Positions 51,201 to 60,347 of a stretch of DNA of 64,000 nucleotides are shown here, piece by piece (within the stretch, counting starts at the first letter, position 1; each line of letters opens with the position of its first letter). The DNA comes from Micromonospora ureilytica. GTDB lineage: Bacteria; Actinomycetota; Actinomycetes; Mycobacteriales; Micromonosporaceae. The stretch spans positions 3,224,001 to 3,288,000 of the forward strand of contig NZ_JADOTX010000001.1 of NCBI RefSeq assembly GCF_015751765.1, written 5' to 3'. The notes beneath the pieces were generated by a model, which worked only from the letters and a program-made list of their open reading frames with translations, made no database searches and was not told where the DNA came from. Both the position numbers and the translations under genes were made by a program.

Positions 51201-52344
51201 GGTGCCCGACTACGCGCGGGCCGCCCTGGCGGCGATCGCTCCCGGCGAGGAGTCGCTGCTGGACGCGCTCACCCGGCAGTTGCGCCGGATGACCGGGGTG
51301 ACAGTGCCCCGCGACGCCTGGGAGCCGGGCAAGCTCCCGGCGCACCTGCGGGTGACCTTCCGGGTCCTCGGCGACGACGAGAAGCCGGTCGCCGAGGGCA
51401 AGGACCTGCCGGCCCTGCAACGTCAGCTCCGCCAGGAGGTACGTCAGGTGGTGGCGGCCGCCGCTCCGGAGGTGGCCCGGACCGGGCTGCGGGAGTGGAG
51501 CATCGGCACGCTGCCACGGACCATCGAGCAGGTCCGCGCCGGGTACGCGGTCACCGCGTACCCGGCCCTGGTCGACGAGGGTTCGACGGTCGGGGTGAAG
51601 GTGTTCGACTCCCCCGCCGAGGCGGAGGCGGCGCACTGGGCCGGCACCCGCCGGCTGCTGCGGCTCACCGTGCCGTCCCCGGCGCGGTTCCTGCAGGGGC
51701 GACTCGACAACGAGGCGAAGCTGGCGCTGAGCCGCAACCCGCACGGCGGCGTCCAGGAGTTGATCGAGGACGCGGCGGGCGCGGCCATCGACCGGTTGAT
51801 CGGTGCGGCCGGCGGGCCGGCGTGGGACGCCGACGGTTTCGCGGCCCTGCGCGAGAAGGTCCGCGCCGACCTGGTCGACACAGTGGTCGAGGTGATGGAC
51901 CGGGTCCGCCGGGTCCTCGCCGCCGCGTACGCCGTCGAGCAGCGGCTCGGCGCGACCCGCAACCTCACAGTGGTGGCGGCGCTGGCCGACATCCGCGGCC
52001 AGCTCGCCGGGCTGGTGCACGCCGGGTTCATCACCGAGACCGGGTACGCGCGGCTGCCCGACGTGCTGCGCTACCTCACCGCCGTCGAACGTCGACTGGA
52101 GCGGCTGGGCGGCAACCCGCAGCGGGACCGCCAGCAGCAGGACCGGATCGCTGTGGTGCAGAAGGAGTACGCCGACCTGCTCGCCAACCTGTCGCCGGCC
52201 CGCCGGCAGGAGACGGCCGTCCGGCAGATCCGCTGGATGATCGAGGAGTTGCGGGTGAACGTCTTCGCCCAGGCGTTGGGCACCCCGTACCCCGTCTCCG
52301 AGCAGCGGATCTACCGCGCGATGGACGACGTCGAGGGCCGCTGA
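48274..52344 (+). CDS. hrpA: ATP-dependent RNA helicase HrpA
   Basis: A 1356-residue DEAH-box helicase. Motif I is GETGSGKTTQIPK at about residue 107, motif II is DEAH (IIDEAHERSLNID), motif III is SAT, motif VI is QRKGRCGRTSDG. The C-terminal half contains the HA2/OB-fold parts and the long HrpA-specific region (DUF3418) with NLWRYLREQQRELSSSAFRR and FWTDNKRLLAEIEELESRAR. ATG at 48274 is the homology-supported start; a longer open frame upstream would be about 46 residues of unrelated sequence. HrpA rescues stalled ribosomes in E. coli by acting on mRNA; the same is likely here. Codes on the same strand as the regulator, 118 bases downstream. Confidence 0.94.
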   Translation: MQNPTASVASDPVRELHRRLTPLMFRDQRRLQRRLDGARKLRDPQRREAALTEITADLVRAEQRLAARQAAVPVITYPVGLPVSERKDDIAAAIRDHQVVIVAGETGSGKTTQIPKICLELGRGVHGLIGHTQPRRLAARTVADRIADELGTELGDVVGYKVRFTDQVSERSLVKLMTDGILLAELQTDRMLRQYDTLIIDEAHERSLNIDFILGYLRELLPRRPDLKVIITSATIETDRFARHFAGAPTADEPEGVPAPVVEVSGRTYPVEVRYRPLVELADGEEDGDADEENVRDQIQAIGDAVEELAAEGPGDILVFLSGEREIRDTADALGKLVQTKRSLLGTEILPLYARLSSAEQHRVFAAHSARRVVLATNVAETSLTVPGIKYVVDPGTARISRYSSRLKVQRLPIEPVSQASANQRKGRCGRTSDGICIRLYDEQDFLSRPEFTDPEILRTNLASVILQMTAIGLGDLAAFPFIDPPDKRNITDGVNLLHELGALDPTEADPAKRLTALGRRLAQLPVDPRLARMVVEGERNGCATEVLVIAAALSIQDPRERPAEKQAQADQAHARFADKESDFVAYLNLWRYLREQQRELSSSAFRRMCKAEYLNYLRIREWQDIVSQLRQVLRTPADGDRRGGRPARDTSDDADAGRGASRRGGADLPEEIDTPKVHQSLLPGLLSHIGLKDAQKHEYLGARGAKFGLFPGSALFKKPPRWVMAAELVETSRLWGRIAGRVEPEWVEPLAQHLVKRSYSEPHWEKKQAAVMAYEKVTLYGVPLVSSRTVNFGRIDPTLSRELFIRHALVEGDWQTHHQFWTDNKRLLAEIEELESRARRRDILVDDETIFGFYDQRIPADVSSGRHFDSWWKKTRREQPDLLTFTRDLLVNDGRPGVDEDDYPDEWQAHGVSLPLTYRFEPGTPDDGVTVDIPLPLLNQVPAENFDWQVPGLREETVIALIRSLPKAIRRNFVPVPDYARAALAAIAPGEESLLDALTRQLRRMTGVTVPRDAWEPGKLPAHLRVTFRVLGDDEKPVAEGKDLPALQRQLRQEVRQVVAAAAPEVARTGLREWSIGTLPRTIEQVRAGYAVTAYPALVDEGSTVGVKVFDSPAEAEAAHWAGTRRLLRLTVPSPARFLQGRLDNEAKLALSRNPHGGVQELIEDAAGAAIDRLIGAAGGPAWDADGFAALREKVRADLVDTVVEVMDRVRRVLAAAYAVEQRLGATRNLTVVAALADIRGQLAGLVHAGFITETGYARLPDVLRYLTAVERRLERLGGNPQRDRQQQDRIAVVQKEYADLLANLSPARRQETAVRQIRWMIEELRVNVFAQALGTPYPVSEQRIYRAMDDVEGR

Positions 52345-52349
52345 TCCGA

Positions 52350-52378
52350 CCCGGCCCGACCCGACCGTGCGGGCCGGG
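52350..52378. terminator. GC-rich hairpin between hrpA and the dehydratase gene
   Basis: CCCGGCCCG (52350-52358) pairs with CGGGCCGGG (52370-52378) with an 11-base loop. It follows the hrpA stop by five bases and faces the end of the leftward gene. Confidence 0.6.
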
Positions 52379-52399
52379 CCGGGCCGGGCGGCGGACGGG

Positions 52400-53440
52400 T
52401 CAGTGTGCCCGGACGGACAGCGACCGGCTGGCCGGCACGCCGCGCACCGAGCTGGTCAGCGCCGCACTGCGGGGTTCCGTGGCGGTGGGCGCCCACCAGG
52501 CGCGGTTCTCCCGGTACCAGTGGAAGACCTCGGTCAGCCCGTCCTCGAACCGGATCTGCGGCTCGAAGCCGAGTTCCTCGGAGATCTTGCGGTAGTCCAG
52601 CGAGTAGCGCTGGTCCTGGACCTTGCGGTCCGGCACGTGCCGGACCCGTTCCCAGCCGGCGCCGGCCAGCCGCAGGATCCGCTCGGTGAGCGCCCGGTTT
52701 GTCAGCTCGATGTCGCCACCGATGTTGTAGACCTCGCCGGCGCGGCCCTTGGCCAGGACCAGCGCGATGGCGCGGCAGTGGTCGTCCACGTGCAGCCACT
52801 CACGCACCGCGCTGCCGTCGCCGTGCAGGGTGATGTCCTGGCCGGCGAGGAGGCTGGTGACGAACCGGGGGATGACCTTCTCCACGTTCTGGTACGGCCC
52901 GTAGTTGTTGGCGCAGCGAGTGATGGAGACGTCGACGTCGTACGTGCGCCAGTAGGAGCGGACCACGTGGTCGCTGGCCGCCTTCGAGGCCGCGTACGGG
53001 GAGTTGGGTTCCAGCACGCAGGTCTCGTTCCAGGAGCCCTCGCTGATCGAGCCGTACACCTCGTCGGTGGACACGTGCACGATCCGGCCGACGGCGCTGC
53101 GCGCACAGGCGGCCAGCAGGTGGTACGAGCCCATCACGTTGGTCTCGAAGAACGGCGTCGGATCGTCGATGGACCGGTCGACGTGTGACTCGGCGGCGAA
53201 GTGCACGACCGCATCGTGCCCGGGCACCACGTCGGCGAGCAGTTGCCGGTCGCAGATGTCCCCACGCACGAACGTCAGGCGGGGGTGCACGGCCGGCAGG
53301 TTGGCCCGATCACTGGCATAGGTCAGCTTGTCGATCACCGTCACGTCGCAGTGCTCGAACCCGACGTAGCGCCCGGCGAGCAGACTGCGCGCGAAATGCG
53401 ACCCGATGAAGCCAGCGCCGCCGGTAACCAGGATCCTCAT
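52400..53440 (-). CDS. rfbB: dTDP-glucose 4,6-dehydratase
   Basis: A 346-residue extended SDR that makes dTDP-4-keto-6-deoxyglucose from dTDP-glucose, the entry to rhamnose and deoxysugar pathways. GGAGFIGSHF at residues 7-16 binds NAD, STDEVYG and SPYAASKAASDHVV hold the Ser/Thr, Tyr and Lys of the active site, and ANNYGPYQNVEKVIPRF is family-specific. ATG at 53440 with GGGAGG six bases upstream. The C-terminal 25 residues are extra. No rmlA, rmlC or rmlD is adjacent, so the gene is an orphan copy or serves a distant sugar cluster. Confidence 0.93.
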   Translation of the reverse strand: MRILVTGGAGFIGSHFARSLLAGRYVGFEHCDVTVIDKLTYASDRANLPAVHPRLTFVRGDICDRQLLADVVPGHDAVVHFAAESHVDRSIDDPTPFFETNVMGSYHLLAACARSAVGRIVHVSTDEVYGSISEGSWNETCVLEPNSPYAASKAASDHVVRSYWRTYDVDVSITRCANNYGPYQNVEKVIPRFVTSLLAGQDITLHGDGSAVREWLHVDDHCRAIALVLAKGRAGEVYNIGGDIELTNRALTERILRLAGAGWERVRHVPDRKVQDQRYSLDYRKISEELGFEPQIRFEDGLTEVFHWYRENRAWWAPTATEPRSAALTSSVRGVPASRSLSVRAH

Positions 53441-53605
53441 GTGTGGCCTCCCTGCCGGCGAGAAACGCGCACCGGTGAGCTCTGCTGAGACGAATGGGGC
53501 TTTTGCCCCGTGCAAGAACCCACCTTAGGTGACCACAACTGACACTGAGAGTGATACTGCGTCCTTAAGGATGAATTAACCCAACGGGTCGACTACCGGA
53601 CCGAA

Positions 53606-54535
53606 TCAGAGCGGATCCACACCGGGCGGGAGCTCGTCCCGGTCGATCGCCGACTGGATGTAGTCGAGGAGAATGCGCCGAAGCTCCCGACCGGCGTGGG
53701 TGGGCACGACGTCGCGTCGACGGGCCACCGCGATGGTCCGCCGCACCCCGGGCGGCGCGAGCGGGGTGATCCGCACGCCCGGACGGCGGGCCAGCACGAT
53801 GCCGGGCACGAGCGCGATGCCGAGCCCCGCCTCGACGAAGCTGAGCACCGCATCCATCTCGCCGCCGTCCACCGCGAAGGTCGGCTCGAAGCCCGCCTCC
53901 CGACACGCCTGGATGGTCGCGTCGCGCAGGTCGTACCCCTCCCGGAACATCACCATCGGCTGGTCCCGCAGGTCGGTGATGCGCAGCTCCCCGGTCGTCG
54001 ACGCGGTCGCCACCTCCCCCACCGACGCCACCACCAGGCTCTCCCGCAGGATCGGGTCGACGCGCAGCCCCGGGTCGGCCCCCTGCGCCGGCATGATGAT
54101 CAGGGCCAGGTCGAGGTCGCCGCGCACCAGGTCACGCACCAGGTCCTGGGAGCCGCCCTCCTCGACGCGCAGGTCGATGGTGGGGTGCGCGTCGCGGAAC
54201 CGGCGCAGCACCGGCGGGGCGAGTGAGGTGGCCAGACTGGGGGTGGCCCCGAGCCGGACCCGACCCCGTCGCAGCCCGACCAACTCCTGGACCTCCCGGG
54301 TCGCGGTCTCCACGTCGGCGAGGATGCGGGTGGCCAACGGCAGCAGCACCTCACCCGCCGCGGTGAGCGCGATGTTGCCCCTTAGCCGCTCGAACAGCGG
54401 GGCCCCGAGGTCGGCCTCCAGAGCGTGAATTTGCTTACTGAGCGAGGGCTGCGTGATGCCCACGATGTCGGCGGCTTGGGTGAAATGTCGTACTTCGGCC
54501 ACCGCGACGAAGTACCGGAGCTGATGGAGCTGCAT
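53606..54535 (-). CDS. LysR-type transcriptional regulator
   Basis: A 309-residue regulator. The winged helix-turn-helix is at 1-60 (LRYFVAVAEVRHFTQAADIV, ITQPSLSKQIHALEADLG), and the effector domain from about 90 (RVRLGATPSLATSLAPPVLRR, GDLDLALIIMP, FAVDGGEMDAVLSFVEAGLGIALVPG). It is divergent from sdhC, which is the standard layout for LysR regulators and their targets; a T-N11-A site lies between them. A natural ligand would be a TCA-cycle or C4-dicarboxylate compound, by inference. Confidence 0.92.
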   Translation of the reverse strand: MQLHQLRYFVAVAEVRHFTQAADIVGITQPSLSKQIHALEADLGAPLFERLRGNIALTAAGEVLLPLATRILADVETATREVQELVGLRRGRVRLGATPSLATSLAPPVLRRFRDAHPTIDLRVEEGGSQDLVRDLVRGDLDLALIIMPAQGADPGLRVDPILRESLVVASVGEVATASTTGELRITDLRDQPMVMFREGYDLRDATIQACREAGFEPTFAVDGGEMDAVLSFVEAGLGIALVPGIVLARRPGVRITPLAPPGVRRTIAVARRRDVVPTHAGRELRRILLDYIQSAIDRDELPPGVDPL

Positions 54536-54539
54536 CTAA

Positions 54540-54554
54540 ATAGCCTACGGCTAT
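54540..54554. promoter_or_regulatory. LysR-type binding site (T-N11-A)
   Basis: ATAGCC-TAC-GGCTAT, a perfect inverted repeat containing TAGCCTACGGCTA, the T-N11-A pattern. It lies about 59 to 73 bases upstream of the predicted sdhC transcript start, the usual recognition-site position for LysR activators, and immediately before the regulator's own gene. Confidence 0.75.
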
Positions 54555-54575
54555 CAACACTGCGAGTTTGATGCA

Positions 54576-54605
54576 TTGGACGACTGATCCAAGTGCTCCT
54601 AGCGT
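54576..54605 (+). promoter_or_regulatory. sdhCAB promoter, probably leaderless
   Basis: TTGGAC (54576-54581), an 18-base spacer and TAGCGT (54600-54605), then seven bases to the GTG start at 54613. No ribosome site precedes the GTG, which supports a leaderless mRNA. Confidence 0.5.
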
Positions 54606-54612
54606 CGGTCGT

Positions 54613-55302
54613 GTGGTAATCACGAAAACTCGGTCGCCCATCCGCTCGAACGTCGGCCTCAAGGCCGTCATGGCGGTGACGGGCATCCTGCTGGCGCTGT
54701 TCCTCATCGCCCACATGCTCGGGAACCTGAAGGTGTTCACGGGGGAAACCTCGTTCGACCACTACGCGCACTGGCTGCGCGACATCGGCAAGCCCCTGCT
54801 GCCCGGCGTCTGGTTCCTCTGGATCCTGCGCACCGGGCTGGTGGTGGCGGTCGTCGCCCACATCGTCGCCGCCACCGTGCTGGCCAGGCGCGCCCGCGCC
54901 GCCCGCCCGGTCAAGTACGCCCACCGCAAGAAGGTCAACGGCAGCTACGCGGCCCGCACGATGCGCTGGGGTGGAGTGATCATCCTGCTCTTCGTGATCT
55001 ACCACCTCCTGGACCTGACCACCGGCACGCTGAACCCGGTCGGCGACGCCAGCAAGCCGTACGGCAACGTCGTCGCCGACTTCGCGCCGGAACGCTGGTA
55101 CGTCACGCTCTTCTACACGCTCGCCATCCTCGCGGTGGGCTTCCACCTGCGCCACGGCGCGTTCAGCGCGTTCCGCAGCCTCGGCCAGCAGACACCGCGC
55201 GGCGAGCGCAGGGCGCGTACCGCGGCTCTGGTCTTCGCCGTGCTGCTCTGCGCCGGGTACCTGGTGGTCCCGTTCGCCGTACTCACCGGATTGGTGTCCT
55301 GA
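54613..55302 (+). CDS. sdhC: Succinate dehydrogenase cytochrome b subunit
   Basis: A 229-residue membrane anchor with five helices, the type-B single-anchor form (as in Bacillus and in Sdh1 of Mycobacterium) expected to bind two haems b and reduce menaquinone. Histidines that may ligate haem are in [22 protein letters not shown] and FHLRHGAF. There is no separate sdhD. The GTG at 54613 gives the N-terminus [19 protein letters not shown]; a TTG/ATG pair at 54568-54573 is less likely because it lies before the promoter. First gene of sdhCAB. Confidence 0.92.
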   Translation: MVITKTRSPIRSNVGLKAVMAVTGILLALFLIAHMLGNLKVFTGETSFDHYAHWLRDIGKPLLPGVWFLWILRTGLVVAVVAHIVAATVLARRARAARPVKYAHRKKVNGSYAARTMRWGGVIILLFVIYHLLDLTTGTLNPVGDASKPYGNVVADFAPERWYVTLFYTLAILAVGFHLRHGAFSAFRSLGQQTPRGERRARTAALVFAVLLCAGYLVVPFAVLTGLVS

Positions 55303-55303
55303 C

Positions 55304-57237
<1,934 letters not shown>

Positions 57238-57241
<4 letters not shown>

Positions 57242-58002
57242 ACCTGACCCTGCGCATCTGGCGCCAGAAGGGCCCCGAGGACAAGGGTCGGATGGTGACC
57301 TACCCGGTCAACGACGTGTCCCCGGACATGTCGTTCCTGGAGATGCTCGACGTGCTCAACGAACGGCTGATCCTGTCCGGCGAGGACCCGGTGGCGTTCG
57401 ACCACGACTGCCGCGAAGGCATCTGCGGCATGTGCGGCCTCATGATCAACGGCGACGCGCACGGGCCGCAGCGCGGCACCACCGCCTGCCAGCTGCACAT
57501 GCGGCAGTTCTCCGACGGCGAGACCATCGACATCGAGCCGTGGCGGGCCAGCGCCTTCCCGGTCGTCAAGGACCTGGTCGTCAACCGGAGCGCCTTCGAC
57601 AAGATCATCGCGGCCGGCGGTTACGTCACCGCGCCCACCGGCAGCGCGCCCGAAGCCCACTCCACCCCGGTCGCCAAGGCCAACGCCGACGCCGCCTTCG
57701 AATCAGCGGCCTGCATCGGCTGCGGCGCCTGCGTGGCAGCCTGCCCGAACGGCTCCGGCATGCTCTTCACCGCCGCCAAGCTCACCCAGCTCTCGCTCCT
57801 GCCGCAGGGCCAACCCGAGCGCTACACCCGGGTGATCGGCATGGTCGACGCGCACGACGAGGCCGGCTTCGGCGGCTGCACCAACGCCGGCGAATGCACC
57901 CCGGCCTGCCCGAAGGGCATCCCGCTGAACACCATCGGCCGCCTCAACCGCGACTACCTCACGGCCACCGCCAAGGGAGCCAACAACACCCCCGGTTCCT
58001 GA
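57238..58002 (+). CDS. sdhB: Succinate dehydrogenase iron-sulfur subunit
   Basis: A 254-residue subunit with three Fe-S clusters. The [2Fe-2S] ligands are in [15 protein letters not shown] with a further Cys in TTACQLHM; the [4Fe-4S] and [3Fe-4S] ligands are in [17 protein letters not shown] and [13 protein letters not shown]. The GTG start overlaps the sdhA stop (GTGA at 57238-57241). Electrons pass through it from FAD to the haem-bearing SdhC. Last gene of the operon, followed by a strong terminator. Confidence 0.95.
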
Positions 58003-58012
58003 GGTTCGCCGC

Positions 58013-58055
58013 AGGACCGCCGTACCCCGCGCTTTCCTGGGGGTACGGCGGTCCT
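58013..58055 (+). terminator. Terminator of sdhCAB
   Basis: 16-base arms at 58013-58028 and 58040-58055 pair perfectly with an 11-base loop, 11 bases after the sdhB stop. Confidence 0.88.
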
Positions 58056-58059
58056 GGCG

Positions 58060-58128
58060 TTTGGTCTTTGGTCTTTGGTCTTTGGTCTTTGGGCTTTGGG
58101 CTTTGGGCTTTGGGCTTTGGGCTTGGTC
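58060..58128 (+). repeat. Heptanucleotide microsatellite
   Basis: Four copies of TTTGGTC (58060-58087) followed by five of TTTGGGC (58088-58122) and a partial unit. It is unusual for a genome of this GC content to hold an uninterrupted T-rich tandem array. Unit length is not a multiple of three, and it directly follows the sdh terminator. Confidence 0.95.
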
Positions 58129-58142
58129 TTTGGTTGCGGTGG

Positions 58143-58214
58143 GGGCTGGGGCGACCGTCCCCGGCTCCGGGCGGTCAGGCTTGATCCCTGCGCCGGGGAC
58201 GGTCGCCCCAGCCC
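58143..58214. repeat. Palindromic element family 2, copy 1
   Basis: Perfect 23-base inverted arms (58143-58165 and 58192-58214; core GGCGACCGTCCCCGGC) around a 26-base loop. The inverted copy at 58888-58959 shares the arms and 24 of 26 loop bases when read in reverse complement. Loop conservation suggests function beyond hairpin formation. Confidence 0.92.
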
Positions 58215-58380
58215 TGACCCTGGTCACGGCTCGTCCGCAGGTTGCGCTCCTGCTGGGGTACGCCGACAGCTCCCAACCACGGACGCGCCCATGAACCCAG
58301 CCCAGGGGGACCACCCGCGCACTCCGGCCCCCGCATTCCGACACCCGCCTCGCCCCGCCTCAACCCGTCGCGCCCCGCCC

Positions 58381-58460
58381 CAGCGCGCCTCGGACCGTCG
58401 CGCCTCGGACCAGCGCGCCTCGGACCGTCGCGCCTCGGACCAGCGCGCCTCGGACCGTCG
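58381..58460. repeat. 30-bp tandem repeat
   Basis: A 30-base unit built from two 15-mers (CAGCGCGCCTCGGAC and CGTCGCGCCTCGGAC) occurs at 58381-58410 and 58411-58440 exactly, plus 20 further bases. Degenerate flanking copies (CGCCTCGGCC) extend it. No spacers, so not a CRISPR array. Confidence 0.9.
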
Positions 58461-58630
58461 CCTCGCCGTGCGCGTCGCCCGCCTCGGCCCGCCTCGGCCC
58501 GTCGCTTTGGCCCATTGCGTGGCAGTGTCCTCTCGCCACGCCGCCCCGTCCGTCCCGCCTCCTCGCACTCCGTCTCCCCGGTCGCACTCCACCTCCCCTG
58601 CCGGACCTCGCCTTGCCCTCTCGCATCGCG

Positions 58631-58707
58631 TGATCCACTCGGGTTTCAGGAAGTCGGCCGGTCGCCGGGCCTCGGATACCGCGACTTCAAGGAACGCGAG
58701 TGGATCA
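58631..58707. repeat. 77-bp imperfect palindrome, family 3
   Basis: The first 26 bases (TGATCCACTCGGGTTTCAGG...) match the reverse complement of the last 26 at 22 positions; the outer 11 bases match perfectly. The centre is GC-rich with a second inner symmetry. It shares the AGGAAGT core and the GATC outer ends with family 1 (38205, 39276), so they may be related. Confidence 0.8.
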
Positions 58708-58887
58708 ACTCGATCTCGGCCGACATGAGCCGCGTCCCAGCGCGACAAACGGGCCGGCGCAGGAACCACACGGGCAGCCACCCACGGGCTGAGCGCACAG
58801 GTCGGCCCAGAGAGCACAGGCAGCGACCGGCCGCTTGCGGGCTCACGGGCCTCGCGGGGAACGCACGGACGGACGCCGTCTATGAGC

Positions 58888-58959
58888 GGCTGGGGGCGAC
58901 CGTCCCCGGCGTAGGGATCAAGCCTGACCGCCCGAAGCCGGGGACGGTCGCCCCCAGCC
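58888..58959. repeat. Palindromic element family 2, copy 2 (inverted)
   Basis: Inverted counterpart of 58143-58214 with 23-base perfect arms (58888-58910 and 58937-58959). One extra G in the run after GGCT is matched by an extra C in the opposite arm, so the stem stays fully paired. It lies about 150 bases before the alcohol dehydrogenase gene. Confidence 0.92.
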
Positions 58960-59107
58960 CCCACCGCAACCACCGACCAGCCCGAAGCAAGCCCGAGAGA
59001 CAAGCCCGAGGCAAGCCCGAAAGACAGGACCGGAGACAGGCGGCCGGTTCAAGTGCCCGAGCCCGGGTAGCAGTCTTGCGAGACGGCAGGGAGAAGGGAC
59101 GAGGGAC

Positions 59108-60292
59108 ATGAAGGCGCTCACCTGGCAGGGCAAGCGAGACGTACGGGTCGAGGAGGTCCCGGACCCGCGGATCGAGGAGCCGACCGATGCGATCGTGAAG
59201 ATCACCTCTACCGCGATCTGTGGTTCCGACCTGCACCTGTACGAGGTGCTCGGGCCGTACCTGAAGCCCGGTGATGTCCTGGGCCACGAGCCGATGGGCA
59301 TCGTCGAGGAGGTCGGGTCGGAGGTGACCGGGCTCAAGCCGGGCGATCGGGTGGTGGTGCCGTTCAACATCGCCTGCGGCAGTTGCTGGATGTGTGCGCG
59401 CCAGCTCTACGCCCAGTGTGAGACCACCCAGGTCACCAGCGAGGGTAAGGGCGCGGCCCTGTTCGGGTACACCTCGCTCTATGGTTCGGTGCCGGGTGGG
59501 CAGGCCGAGTACCTGCGGGTCCCGCAGGCGCATTTCGGGCCGATCAAGATTCCGCAGACGGGCGCGGACGAGCGCTACCTCTACCTGTCCGACATTCTGC
59601 CGACGGCCTGGCAGGCGGTGAGGTACGCGGACACCCCGCCGGGCGGCACCCTGGCCGTCTTCGGTCTGGGCCCGGTCGGGCAGTTCTGCGCGCGGGTCGG
59701 CCGCCACCTCGGCGCGGGACGGGTGATCGGGCTGGACCTGGTGCCCGAGCGCCTGGAGTTGGCCCGCCGGCACGGCATCGAGGTGCTCGACGTCAGCGAG
59801 CTGTCCGACGTGCCGGGTGCGTTGATCGACCTGGTTGACGGGCGCGGCCCGGACGCGGTGATCGACGCGGTGGGGATGGAGGCGCACGGTTCGCCGGCGG
59901 GGAAGTTGGCCCACGCCGCGGTCGGGTTGCTGCCGGACAAGCTGGCCCAGACGATGACCGACCGGGCGGGTGTGGACCGGCTGTCCGTCCTGCACGCCGC
60001 GGTCAAGGGGGTCCGCCGCGGCGGCACCGTGTCGATCTCCGGCGTGTACGGCGGCGAGGCCGACCCGATGCCGCTGATGGAGATGTTCGACCGTGGTGTT
60101 CAGCTGCGGATGGGGCAGTGCCACGTGCGCCGGTGGACCGACGAGATCCTGCCGCTGCTCTCCGGTGACGACGACCCGCTGGGCGTGGAGGACCTGCGTA
60201 CCCACCGGGTGCCGCTGGCCCGGGCGCCGCAGGCGTACGAGATGTTCCAGAAGAAGGAGGACGGCTGTATCAAGGTCGTCCTCGAACCATGA
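59108..60292 (+). CDS. Zinc-dependent alcohol dehydrogenase (formaldehyde-dehydrogenase-like)
   Basis: A 394-residue medium-chain dehydrogenase. Zinc site: Cys in AICGSDLHLY, His-Glu in LGHEPMGIVEEVG; the structural zinc Cys cluster is CGSCWMCARQLYAQC. The NAD(P) motif is AVFGLGPVGQFCARVG. The extended middle (ERYLYLSDILPTAWQAV) and late sequences (YGGEADPMPLMEMFDRGVQL) match the glutathione-independent formaldehyde/threonine dehydrogenase-like branch. Start ATG preceded by GAGGGAC. A short-chain dehydrogenase follows 55 bases later. Confidence 0.92.
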   Translation: MKALTWQGKRDVRVEEVPDPRIEEPTDAIVKITSTAICGSDLHLYEVLGPYLKPGDVLGHEPMGIVEEVGSEVTGLKPGDRVVVPFNIACGSCWMCARQLYAQCETTQVTSEGKGAALFGYTSLYGSVPGGQAEYLRVPQAHFGPIKIPQTGADERYLYLSDILPTAWQAVRYADTPPGGTLAVFGLGPVGQFCARVGRHLGAGRVIGLDLVPERLELARRHGIEVLDVSELSDVPGALIDLVDGRGPDAVIDAVGMEAHGSPAGKLAHAAVGLLPDKLAQTMTDRAGVDRLSVLHAAVKGVRRGGTVSISGVYGGEADPMPLMEMFDRGVQLRMGQCHVRRWTDEILPLLSGDDDPLGVEDLRTHRVPLARAPQAYEMFQKKEDGCIKVVLEP

Positions 60293-60307
60293 GTGCGAGG
60301 AGTGAGC

Positions 60308-60324
60308 CGGGGTTGCGAGCCCCG
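60308..60324 (+). repeat. Short hairpin in the gap after the dehydrogenase gene
   Basis: CGGGG-TTGCGAG-CCCCG in the 55-base gap before the SDR gene. The surrounding sequence (GCGAGGAGTGAGCC, CCGCAGTCACGA) looks like a multicopy intergenic motif of this genus, but only one copy is in the window. Probably an mRNA hairpin or a weak attenuator. Confidence 0.4.
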
Positions 60325-60347
60325 CAGTCACGATTGCAGCCGGTGCC

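Larger units (their letters stand above)
58003..59107. other. 1.1-kb gene-free repeat hub between sdhB and the alcohol dehydrogenase gene
   Basis: Open frames exist on both strands, but they are repeat-driven and show no family resemblance. The region holds the sdh terminator, a heptanucleotide microsatellite, a 30-bp tandem repeat, two inverted copies of a palindromic element (family 2) and one large imperfect palindrome (family 3). The remaining bases are low-complexity runs of G and C with no recognisable gene or promoter until the ribosome site of the dehydrogenase gene (ACGAGGGAC just before 59108). Confidence 0.75.

Noticed and set aside
48079..52020. A 1313-codon open frame on the minus strand, opposite hrpA
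   Set aside because: It is the antisense shadow of a certain gene; high-GC coding creates long stop-free frames on the opposite strand. Its protein is rich in Arg, Val and Gly without family motifs.
58060..58460. Possible CRISPR array from the heptamer and 30-bp repeats
   Set aside because: There are no spacers and no cas genes; units are directly adjacent.
58075..58728. Repeat-rich open frame (RASDQRASDRR pattern) in the 58 kb hub
   Set aside because: The pattern arises from the 30-bp tandem repeat; other frames are equally open, there is no ribosome site and composition is not gene-like.
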